A stretch of 6,503 nucleotides of DNA from Propionibacterium sp. Its GTDB lineage: Bacteria; Actinomycetota; Actinomycetes; Propionibacteriales; Propionibacteriaceae. The stretch is from contig JAAYZP010000073.1 of NCBI GenBank assembly GCA_012514785.1, positions 1-6,503 of the forward strand. Reading direction: 5' to 3'. Of this stretch, positions 1 through 5,415 are shown in pieces. Numbering within the stretch: the first letter of the stretch is position 1; every line of letters begins with the position of its first letter. A program made the translations under genes and the position numbers. The notes below the pieces were generated by a model that saw only the letters and a program-made list of their open reading frames with translations, was not told the origin of the DNA and did not search any database.

Positions 1-419
1 CCGATCGTGGAGACGCCGAGCATCACCGTCCGCGCGGCCCGCCAGGGGATCAGCATCGCCGCGGCGACCGTCACGTAGGGGGTGAAGTAGGCCATCAGTG
101 AGAGGTTGTCGCCGAAGTAGGCCAGCAGCCCCAGCGACCCCATGATCAGCCCGATCCACACCCATCGGCCGCGCTCGCCCCAATGGGCGACGACGCTCGT
201 TCCGACGAGGAGCCCACCGAGCAGGGCCAGGACGGCGAGCAGACCCACGTAGCGCGCCGTCGACACCTCGCCGTGGACGAACGTGGCCGGCAGCGCCAGG
301 AAGATGAGGTTGGGCAGCAGGTAGCCGGCGCCCTGGTGCCAGGCGCGTCGGTACCAGGGCAGCCCGACCGCGCCCGCCTCGAAGGCGGGCGCGGGGGGCT
401 CTCGTGTCGAGATCGTCAT
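1..419 (-). CDS. Probable sensor histidine kinase, N-terminal membrane domain (partial)
   Basis: The frame is open from an ATG at 419 to the left edge, giving about 139 residues without a stop. It starts 4 nt after the permease stop, so it is very likely the third gene of the exporter operon. The protein begins with a short polar stretch (MTISTREPPAP) and then shows four hydrophobic segments at about residues 34-48, 57-77, 87-102 and 108-125, with short charged loops such as HWGERGRW between them. This is the layout of DesK-type sensor kinases, whose membrane helices precede a dimerisation and ATPase domain. The catalytic part (H box, N and G boxes) would lie outside the window and cannot be seen, so the kinase call rests on gene order (ATPase, permease, sensor, regulator) and on the helices. 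A second membrane permease, as in lnrMN-type exporters, is the main alternative. Confidence 0.6.
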   Translation of the reverse strand, partial: MTISTREPPAPAFEAGAVGLPWYRRAWHQGAGYLLPNLIFLALPATFVHGEVSTARYVGLLAVLALLGGLLVGTSVVAHWGERGRWVWIGLIMGSLGLLAYFGDNLSLMAYFTPYVTVAAAMLIPWRAARTVMLGVSTI

Positions 420-423
420 CGGT

Positions 424-1239
424 TCACCGCTTGGAAGTCGCTACGGCCCGACGGTAGCCCACCACCCCGAGCGCGGCCAGGCCCACCGTCCACGCGACGA
501 GCGTGATGACGCCGCGGGCGGCGACCGGATCGCCGGTGATGGGGGTCAGCGCGAACTGCCCGGCCCAGTAGGAGGGCAGCAGGATGCCGATGTCCTGCAG
601 CACCTGCGGCATCTGGTCCAGCGGCACCCACATCCCGCCGAGCATGGCCAGCGCGAGCATGAGGAACGTCGTCGCGGCGTTCGCGGCCTGCGGCTTCAGC
701 CAGAGCCCGACGACCAGACCCATGACCACGAACGGAATGAGCACCACGAGCGCGACGCCGACCACCGACGCCCACGTCGCCAGCGGGAGCCGGACGCCGT
801 CGATCGCGCCGACGCCGAGCACCACGACGATGGGCGGCAGGATCAGCAGGAGCGCGGCGAGCAGCCGGGTGAAGAAGAACTGCGTGGGGCTCAGCGCGGT
901 CAGCATGAGCTGGCGGAACCAGCCGGTGGCTCGCTCGTTCTGGATGGCGTTGCCGGCCGCGAGCGCCGAACCCATGGCGCCATAGGTGGCCATCATGACC
1001 ATGATGTGCCGCTGGATCTCCGCACCGCCGATCTCGTCGCCGTAGAGCGTGGAGAAGAAGAGGTACATGGCGGTGGGCATGGCGATGATGAAGCCGATGA
1101 AGCCGCCGTCGGTCAGCGAGAGCCGGAGCGTCGATCCCAGGTAGCTCAGCACCCGCTGCGCGCTCCCCCGGGCCTCGGGCGGCGTCGGGGCGGCGATCGA
1201 CGGTGTGGCGCGGGTCTCGCGCAGGGTCGTGGTGGTCAT
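424..1239 (-). CDS. ABC-2 type transporter permease
   Basis: This 271-residue protein is the membrane subunit of an ABC exporter. A polar N-terminal tail of about 40 residues precedes six hydrophobic segments at about 45-66, 79-98, 123-145, 158-180, 188-206 and 243-262, the usual count for ABC-2 (DrrB-like) permeases. Between helices 2 and 3 lies the motif NERATGWFRQL (101-111), matching the E-R-x-x-G-x-x-x-x-L coupling segment of the family. Between helices 5 and 6 there is a long loop with MWVPLDQMP and LLPSYWAGQF, also typical. Its ATG overlaps the TGA of the ATPase gene as ATGA (1236-1239), so translation is probably coupled and the two subunits made in step. Substrate cannot be read from the sequence; relatives export drugs, lipids or lipopeptide-like antibiotics. 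Confidence 0.93.
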   Translation of the reverse strand: MTTTTLRETRATPSIAAPTPPEARGSAQRVLSYLGSTLRLSLTDGGFIGFIIAMPTAMYLFFSTLYGDEIGGAEIQRHIMVMMATYGAMGSALAAGNAIQNERATGWFRQLMLTALSPTQFFFTRLLAALLLILPPIVVVLGVGAIDGVRLPLATWASVVGVALVVLIPFVVMGLVVGLWLKPQAANAATTFLMLALAMLGGMWVPLDQMPQVLQDIGILLPSYWAGQFALTPITGDPVAARGVITLVAWTVGLAALGVVGYRRAVATSKR

Positions 1240-2114
1240 GCGTGGGCTCCTTCTGTGATGGCGACGAAGGCGTCCTCCAGCTTGGCGGAGGTCACTTCGA
1301 TGCTGTGGACAGGTCGGGTGATGAGGTGTCGGAGGGTCTCGTCGCTGTCGGCGCTGACCAGCTGGTGGCGTTCGCCGTCGCGGGTGGCGGAGACGACGCC
1401 CGGTAGGTGCTCGTAATCCAGATCGGGCCCGACGAAGGTGACGGTGCGGCCACCAACGCGGCGCTTGATGTCAGCCCCCGTCCCGTCGGCGACGATGCGG
1501 CCGTCGCTGATCACGACGATGCGCTCGGCGTACGCGTCGGCCTCGTCGAGGTAGTGGGTGGCGAAGATGACGGTGCGGCCGTGGGAGGCGAGGTCCTCCA
1601 TCTGCGCCCAGAAGCGACGGCGCAGTTCGACGTCCATGCCGACGGTGGGCTCGTCGAGGATGATCAGCTTCGGGGAGCCCATGATCGCCATCGCGAACCG
1701 GACCCGCTGCGCCTGGCCGCCCGAGAGTTTGCCGGTGGGGGTCTTCAGGATGTCGCCGAGTTCGGCTCGCTCGATGACCTCGCCGAGCGGCAGCGGGTGG
1801 GCGTGGATCCCGTGCAGCGTGCGCAGCAGGCCGCGCACGTTGGTGTCCGCCAGGAGCGCGCCGTTCTGGAGCATCGCGCCGACGTCGCCGCGCCGGACGG
1901 CCTCGTGCGGGCTCTCGCCGAAGACTTCGACGGTGCCCTCATCAGGGGTGACGAGGCCGAGGATCATCTCGTTGGTGGTGGACTTGCCGGCGCCGTTGGG
2001 ACCGAGGAAGGCCATGATCTGGCCGGTGGGGACCCGGAGGTCGACGTCGTCGACGGCGGTGAGGCTGCCGTAGCGCTTGGTGAGTCCGGTGGTGGTGATG
2101 GCTGTTTCCCTCAT
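1236..2114 (-). CDS. ABC transporter ATP-binding protein (DrrA-like)
   Basis: This 292-residue cytoplasmic ATPase powers the adjacent permease. All nucleotide-binding motifs are intact: Walker A GPNGAGKST (38-46), Q-loop glutamine 83, signature LSGGQ (130-134), Walker B LIILDEP (150-156) with the catalytic glutamate, and the H-loop histidine 187 in ATHYLDEAD. After about residue 210 comes a small C-terminal domain of the kind found in DrrA-like exporters, ending in LEDAFVAITEG. Right after Walker A the sequence reads STTNEM, where many relatives have a hydrophobic residue instead of N48. ATG 2114 is the only reasonable start because no other start codon precedes the strand leading into Walker A. 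The AGGGG ahead of it ends only 1 nt from the ATG, and it lies in the arm of a hairpin. First gene of the operon. Confidence 0.95.
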   Translation of the reverse strand: MRETAITTTGLTKRYGSLTAVDDVDLRVPTGQIMAFLGPNGAGKSTTNEMILGLVTPDEGTVEVFGESPHEAVRRGDVGAMLQNGALLADTNVRGLLRTLHGIHAHPLPLGEVIERAELGDILKTPTGKLSGGQAQRVRFAMAIMGSPKLIILDEPTVGMDVELRRRFWAQMEDLASHGRTVIFATHYLDEADAYAERIVVISDGRIVADGTGADIKRRVGGRTVTFVGPDLDYEHLPGVVSATRDGERHQLVSADSDETLRHLITRPVHSIEVTSAKLEDAFVAITEGAHA

Positions 2115-2115
2115 A

Positions 2116-2153
2116 CCCCTACTCTGCGACGGCAGCGCCGGGCGCAGTAGGGG
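2116..2153 (-). promoter_or_regulatory. Leader hairpin masking the ATPase ribosome binding site
   Basis: Read on the minus strand, CCCCTACT (2153-2146) pairs perfectly with AGTAGGGG (2123-2116). The stem continues as GCG (2145-2143) with CGC (2128-2126) after a 2-nt bulge, then CGGC (2140-2137) with GCCG (2133-2130) around a 3-nt loop. That is about 15 base pairs in 38 nt. The 3' arm contains the only purine-rich ribosome-binding-like tract and ends one base before the ATG at 2114. If the transcript starts upstream of 2153, this hairpin could restrict translation of the exporter operon. The pairing is seen in the sequence; the regulatory role is inferred. Confidence 0.5.
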
Positions 2154-2171
2154 GCGACGTCACTACTTCGC

Positions 2172-2187
2172 CGTGACAGATGTCACG
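2172..2187. promoter_or_regulatory. Perfect palindrome, candidate operator of the ABC exporter operon
   Basis: CGTGACA-GA-TGTCACG is a perfect inverted repeat with 7-bp arms and a 2-bp centre, 58-73 bp upstream of the ATPase start and 15 bp past the GtrA stop. A dimeric regulator, for example the LuxR-type response regulator expected with this operon or a TetR-like repressor, could bind it. On the minus strand GTGACA (2186-2181) could act as a -35 element to a weak TAGTGA (2165-2160), but the spacer is only 15 nt. The 2-nt loop makes an RNA hairpin role unlikely. The regulator is not identified. Confidence 0.5.
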
Positions 2188-2202
2188 ACGGCGCCTGCGG
2201 GC

Positions 2203-2712
2203 TCAGGCCGTGGCCGGCCCGGGGTCGAAGCGGTCGGCGCGGCGATGTCGGAACACCCACAGCTTCGAGCACAGGTAGATGTAGAGCCCCTCGCAGAGCG
2301 CGGCGGTGATGCGGGCCACCATGTAGTGCACGCCGATCCACTCCAGCAGGGTGGAGAATCCGAGGATCCAGATCAGGTAGTTGGTGACCAGCACGAGCAC
2401 GTACTTGCCGGACTGCTTGCCGATGTCGCCGCGGGCGCGGAAGTTGAGGAACTTGTTGAGGAAGAACGCCACCGACGCCGCTATGCCGAAGCTGACGCTG
2501 ACGGCGACCGGGTAGGGCACGCCGAGCACCGAGAACGAGAGCCACAGCAGCAGCATGTCGAACAGGAACGTGCAGGAGTTGATCAGCGCGAAGCCGATGA
2601 ACGTCTGGGGGATGATCTGCCGCAGGCGGAACGGCAGGATCGCGTGCAGCCACGCGGTGAACGCGCTGAACGCTTCGGCTGCCGGGGCGTGGGACTTCGT
2701 CACGCCTCCCAT
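2203..2712 (-). CDS. GtrA family membrane protein
   Basis: This is a 169-residue GtrA-like protein. The family consists of small four-helix inner-membrane proteins linked to transfer of lipid-carried sugars (for example undecaprenyl-phosphate glucose) for cell-surface polysaccharides or teichoic acids. Hydrophobic segments lie at about 36-58, 66-88, 101-121 and 127-150. The family hallmark is visible as AFFLNKFLNF (82-91) at the end of helix 2 and again in form as KLWVFR (150-155) after helix 4. I chose ATG 2712 because a GGGGG tract sits about 6 nt upstream. The frame stays open to an ATG at 2751, which would add 13 residues (MPPRARFLPRGFT) but overlaps a TATAAA box and lacks a ribosome binding site. 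No glycosyltransferase gene is adjacent, so the sugar pathway is unknown. It precedes the exporter operon on the same strand, but the 88-nt gap argues for separate control. Confidence 0.88.
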   Translation of the reverse strand: MGGVTKSHAPAAEAFSAFTAWLHAILPFRLRQIIPQTFIGFALINSCTFLFDMLLLWLSFSVLGVPYPVAVSVSFGIAASVAFFLNKFLNFRARGDIGKQSGKYVLVLVTNYLIWILGFSTLLEWIGVHYMVARITAALCEGLYIYLCSKLWVFRHRRADRFDPGPATA

Positions 2713-2828
2713 TGTGAACCCCCGGGGCAAGAAGCGCGCACGCGGAGGCATTTATACGAACCGATAGTAATTACCAGGACCTTGTGCCTATGCTGCTGGC
2801 CACCGATTCCTAGGACCGGGAGCAGGCC
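2713..2828. promoter_or_regulatory. Divergent promoter region between GtrA and the Mo oxidoreductase
   Basis: This 116-nt gap separates the GtrA gene (minus) from the oxidoreductase gene (plus) and is the most AT-rich stretch around (2751-2775). For GtrA, candidate -10 boxes on the minus strand are TATAAA (2756-2751) and TACTAT (2769-2764). For the oxidoreductase, TATGCT (2789-2794) is a good -10 box, giving a leader of about 28 nt, and GGGAG (2818-2822) is its ribosome binding site. GTAATTAC (2767-2774) is a perfect 8-bp palindrome near the middle. No convincing -35 elements are seen. Confidence 0.5.
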
Positions 2829-4349
2829 ATGAACCCAGACTTCCCCATCTGGCTGCGCGCCAGCCATCTGATCAACTTCGTGCTCATCGGCATGCTGCTG
2901 CGGAGCGGCTGGGAGATCCTCGCCTCCCTCCCCCGGCTCTGGTGGCGAAAGGACTGCGCCCCCGGCACGGAGTGGCTCAAGTTCACGCGCCGTGAGCTGC
3001 CGAAGGAGGAGGGCGTCTACACGTCGCTGATGGACGAGAAGAGCCTCCACCCGATAGTCGGGCTCCCGGGGCGCGAGAACGTCGGGCTCGGCCGCCACTG
3101 GCACGGCATCTCCGCGTCGCTCTGGCTGCTCAATGGGATCGTCTACGTCGCGCTGCTGTTCGCCACGGGCCTGTGGCGGCGCATCATCCCGACGTCGTGG
3201 GACATCTTCCCCGAAGCGTGGGAGTCGCTGCTCGTCTACCTGCGACTGGAGACGCCGGGCATCGAGCACTTCACGCCGTACGACGCGCTGCAGATGCTCG
3301 GCTACACGTTCGTGATCTTCCTCCTCGCGCCGGCGATGATCGTCACCGGCACGGCGATGTCGCCCGCGGTGCGCTCCCGCTTCCCCCGGTTCGTGAAGAT
3401 GCTCGGCGGGCACCAGGGGGCACGCTCCATCCACTTCATCTGCATGGTGCTGATGACGGGCTTCATCATCATGCACGTCGGGCTGGTGTTCCTCGTGCAC
3501 CGCGAGCACAACCTCGTCCACATGGTGTTCGGCGACGTCGACACCGCCCGCGCCGGCCAGGCGCTGTTCACCATCGTGATCTCCATCATCGCGGTGATGT
3601 TCTTCTGGCTCTTCCTCAGCTACTGGACACTGTCGGACCGGGTGCGCGCCCACCAGGCGCTCGTCACCGTCACCGAGCCGATCCGCAAGGTGGCGTTCGG
3701 CTGGATGAAGCCCCGCATGTCGCGCCAGCAGGTGTACACCGACGACGACATCTCCGAATTCCACTGGACCAACGGCCTGCCGCCGACCGAGGAGGAGTCG
3801 ACGGAGTGGCTCGCCGCCCGCGACACCGAGGACTGGGAGGGCTGGACGGTCACCGTCGGCAACGACGTCACCGGCGCGGAGAAGGTGCTCACCCTCGACG
3901 ATCTCCGGGAGCTGCCGCAGTCGTCGTACGTCGCCGTCCACACCTGCATGCAGGGCTGGTCCGCGACGTCGCGCTGGACGGGCGTGAAGCTGAAGGACCT
4001 GATGCCGGTCATCGGCGAGCGGCCGGAGGGGGCCCGGTACTTGCTGGTGGATTCCTACGGGCTCGCGCAGAAGATGTACGACAACCGGCCCCGGGAGCCG
4101 TTCTACGCGGTCATCGACTTGGCCACCTACGACGAGGACGACACGATCCTCGCCTACGAACGTAACGGCGAACCGCTCGAGGCCCACCTGGGTGCGCCGG
4201 CACGCCTGCGGGTGGAGTCCAACCACGGCTACAAGATGGTGAAGTGGGTGAGGTCGATCCGTTGGATCAAGGACTACGCCGACTACGGCGACGGCCGCGG
4301 CGGCACCCGCGAGGACTCCGCGCTGCAGGCGTTCAACGGCCGGATCTGA
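2829..4349 (+). CDS. Cytochrome b-fused molybdopterin-dependent oxidoreductase (sulfite oxidase family)
   Basis: This 506-residue protein joins a membrane cytochrome b domain to a molybdopterin-binding domain. The N-terminal half has five hydrophobic segments (about 11-33, 94-116, 154-178, 200-223, 244-266). Histidines H13 (helix 1), H92 (RHWHG, helix 2) and H202 with H216 (helix 4, 14 apart) follow the di-heme pattern of FdnI-type cytochromes b. The C-terminal half (about 335-490) is a sulfite oxidase/YedY-type domain: VHTCMQGWSATSRWTGV (370-386) carries the predicted Mo-ligand C373 and the W-x-G-V motif, followed by LVDSYG and SNHGYKMVKWVRSI. It should pass electrons between Mo-pterin and the quinone pool via heme; the substrate is unknown. 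There is no Tat signal, and K/R-rich loops after helices 1, 3 and 5 suggest a cytoplasmic Mo domain. ATG 2829 has GGGAG 6 nt upstream. Domain calls are firm; heme ligands and topology are inferred. Confidence 0.9.
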   Translation: MNPDFPIWLRASHLINFVLIGMLLRSGWEILASLPRLWWRKDCAPGTEWLKFTRRELPKEEGVYTSLMDEKSLHPIVGLPGRENVGLGRHWHGISASLWLLNGIVYVALLFATGLWRRIIPTSWDIFPEAWESLLVYLRLETPGIEHFTPYDALQMLGYTFVIFLLAPAMIVTGTAMSPAVRSRFPRFVKMLGGHQGARSIHFICMVLMTGFIIMHVGLVFLVHREHNLVHMVFGDVDTARAGQALFTIVISIIAVMFFWLFLSYWTLSDRVRAHQALVTVTEPIRKVAFGWMKPRMSRQQVYTDDDISEFHWTNGLPPTEEESTEWLAARDTEDWEGWTVTVGNDVTGAEKVLTLDDLRELPQSSYVAVHTCMQGWSATSRWTGVKLKDLMPVIGERPEGARYLLVDSYGLAQKMYDNRPREPFYAVIDLATYDEDDTILAYERNGEPLEAHLGAPARLRVESNHGYKMVKWVRSIRWIKDYADYGDGRGGTREDSALQAFNGRI

Positions 4350-4366
4350 CGGGACGGGGGCGTACC

Positions 4367-4618
4367 GTGGAAGACATGAACACCCAACTCGCCTCGAAGA
4401 CCTACCGGATCGCGGGCGTACGCGACGACCTCGAGGTCAAGGCGATCATGCAGCAGCTCTACGACATCTTCACCGCGCAGGGCATCGGCCAGGCTGCGGT
4501 GGAGCTCGCCGGCGCCGAACAGCGGCTCGTCGTGAAGCACCGACCGGACCAGGAGCCCGACCGGCAGGCGATCGCCGACGCGATGGCCCGCGCCGGCAAC
4601 TTCAAACTCCTGGACTGA
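4367..4618 (+). CDS. Small HMA-like domain protein lacking the CxxC motif
   Basis: This small protein has 83 residues from GTG 4367, or 80 from ATG 4376. I prefer the GTG because GGGGG (4356-4360) lies 6 nt before it, while the ATG has only GGAAG at 2 nt. The pattern KTYRIAGVRDD, then a helix (EVKAIMQQLYDIFTAQG), two strands (AAVELA, QRLVVKHRP), a second helix (DRQAIADAMARAG) and a final FKLL follows the beta-alpha-beta-beta-alpha-beta order of heavy-metal-associated domains. The usual GMxCxxC is replaced by GVRDDLE (17-23), so both cysteines are acidic residues, and the protein has no cysteine at all. It therefore should not bind copper in the normal way. It starts 17 nt after the oxidoreductase stop and is probably co-transcribed with it. 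The fold is inferred by eye; the role is unknown. Confidence 0.72.
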   Translation: MEDMNTQLASKTYRIAGVRDDLEVKAIMQQLYDIFTAQGIGQAAVELAGAEQRLVVKHRPDQEPDRQAIADAMARAGNFKLLD

Positions 4619-4630
4619 GGCCGGAGACGG

Positions 4631-4682
4631 GCTTCGTTGTCAGCTTTGCCACTGTCTGCAGTGGCAAACCGCACACCGAAGC
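4631..4682. terminator. Imperfect 52-nt inverted repeat between convergent genes, probable bidirectional terminator
   Basis: The inner stem is a perfect 10-bp repeat, TTTGCCACTG (4645-4654) and CAGTGGCAAA (4659-4668), around the loop TCTG. An outer stem pairs GCTTCGTTGT (4631-4640) with ACACCGAAGC (4673-4682) with one mismatch, and a small internal loop separates the two. It sits in the 73-nt gap between the stop of the HMA-like gene and the stop of the DUF1707 gene, where a terminator for both directions is expected. Neither side has a long T tract, so termination strength is uncertain. Confidence 0.6.
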
Positions 4683-4691
4683 GGGCGGGGG

Positions 4692-5348
4692 TCAGTTCTT
4701 CGACGCCTTGTGCAGGTACTTGTCCCACCAGCGCTCCCCGCGTACGGAGAGCCGGCCGTCGCCCTGGCGCCCCATCAGGCGCACCAGCGGTTTCCCCTGC
4801 GACGGCACCTCGGGTGCGTCGAACGTCGCCGAGCTCCAGACGCTCTTCGCGGTGAGCCCGCGGCGGTCGAGCCCCCACCCCTCGGGCAGGATCATGACGA
4901 AGGAGCCCCACGACATCCGGAGCTCGATGTTGATCACACCACCCGGGGGCGGGATGGCGTCGAGGAAGTTGAGCACGACCGCTGCCCACTGCGGCTCGGC
5001 GAGGATCCACTCGGGCACCTGCCACCGCCCCGCCCGGATGACCGCCGCCCAAGCTGCGGTGAGCGCCAGCGACCCAGGCGGGGCCAGCGCGTCGGATGGG
5101 ACGGGTAGCTGTGCCCGCTGCGACAGCTCCACCTCGCGGTCCCGCCTCGCGCGCCCCTCGGGCAGGTCGGCGATCAGCGCGTCGAGATCCGACTCGAAGC
5201 GCGCGCGGCTGGCGGCCTCGATCCGCGTCTCGAGCTCCTCGAGCGTGAGGCGGCCCTCGCCCGTCGCGACGTTCAGGATCTCGATGATCCGATCGCGATC
5301 CGCGTGCCCGACGCGCACATCCGGGCGCCCTCGTTCCTCTGATGCCAT
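4692..5348 (-). CDS. DUF1707 domain protein with LiaF-like C-terminal region
   Basis: This is a 218-residue protein. Residues about 9-64 form a DUF1707 domain, common in actinobacteria: DVRVGHADRDRIIEIL, then the GRLTLEELETRIEAA segment, then FESDLDALIADLPEG. The C-terminal half carries RAGRWQVPEW (105-114), then GGVINIELRMSWGSFVMILPEGWG (an extended beta-rich run), resembling the R-x-G-x-W-x-V-P and PEG elements seen in DUF1707 proteins and in LiaF-like envelope-stress domains. No membrane helix or signal peptide is visible, so it is probably cytoplasmic. The frame is open 74 codons further upstream to 5570, but the DUF1707 domain starts just after ATG 5348, and the longer version would run through the divergent FemX gene start. 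No ribosome binding site precedes ATG 5348. A TAGACT box lies 7 nt upstream, so a leaderless mRNA is likely. The molecular function is not known. Confidence 0.85.
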   Translation of the reverse strand: MASEERGRPDVRVGHADRDRIIEILNVATGEGRLTLEELETRIEAASRARFESDLDALIADLPEGRARRDREVELSQRAQLPVPSDALAPPGSLALTAAWAAVIRAGRWQVPEWILAEPQWAAVVLNFLDAIPPPGGVINIELRMSWGSFVMILPEGWGLDRRGLTAKSVWSSATFDAPEVPSQGKPLVRLMGRQGDGRLSVRGERWWDKYLHKASKN

Positions 5349-5355
5349 GCCGACC

Positions 5356-5361
5356 AGTCTA
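5356..5361 (-). promoter_or_regulatory. -10 box of the DUF1707 gene, leaderless
   Basis: TAGACT on the minus strand fits the actinobacterial TAnnnT -10 consensus. Seven nt (5355-5349) separate it from the A of ATG 5348, so transcription would begin at or next to the start codon. No -35 element or ribosome binding site is evident. Confidence 0.55.
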
Positions 5362-5402
5362 GATACTCGGGCCGCCTCCCCGCGCCCGACGACCCGGCCG
5401 GG

Positions 5403-5408
5403 TAGATT
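5403..5408 (+). promoter_or_regulatory. -10 box of the FemX-like gene, leaderless
   Basis: TAGATT fits TAnnnT and is followed by 7 nt (GGGGAAG) and then the GTG start at 5416, so the transcript should start at the GTG. The purine tract touches the start codon directly, too close to work as a normal ribosome binding site, which supports leaderless initiation. Confidence 0.55.
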
Positions 5409-5415
5409 GGGGAAG

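Noticed and set aside
1407..2150. A 247-codon open frame on the plus strand opposite the ABC ATPase
   Set aside because: It mirrors the ATPase gene, whose Walker A, signature and Walker B motifs are all intact on the minus strand.
2172..2187. Reading the 16-bp palindrome as a terminator of the GtrA gene
   Set aside because: The loop would be only 2 nt and no T tract follows on the minus strand. An operator fits better.
2700..4226. A 508-codon open frame on the minus strand, antisense to the Mo oxidoreductase
   Set aside because: Its translation is rich in R, H, D, V and E with no domain or helix pattern, while the plus-strand frame has clear heme and Mo motifs. It is a GC-rich codon shadow.
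4244..4366. An upstream start at ATG 4244 for the small HMA-like protein
   Set aside because: This part lies inside the oxidoreductase gene in another frame and encodes an arginine-rich shadow. The GTG at 4367, with GGGGG upstream, fits the domain start.
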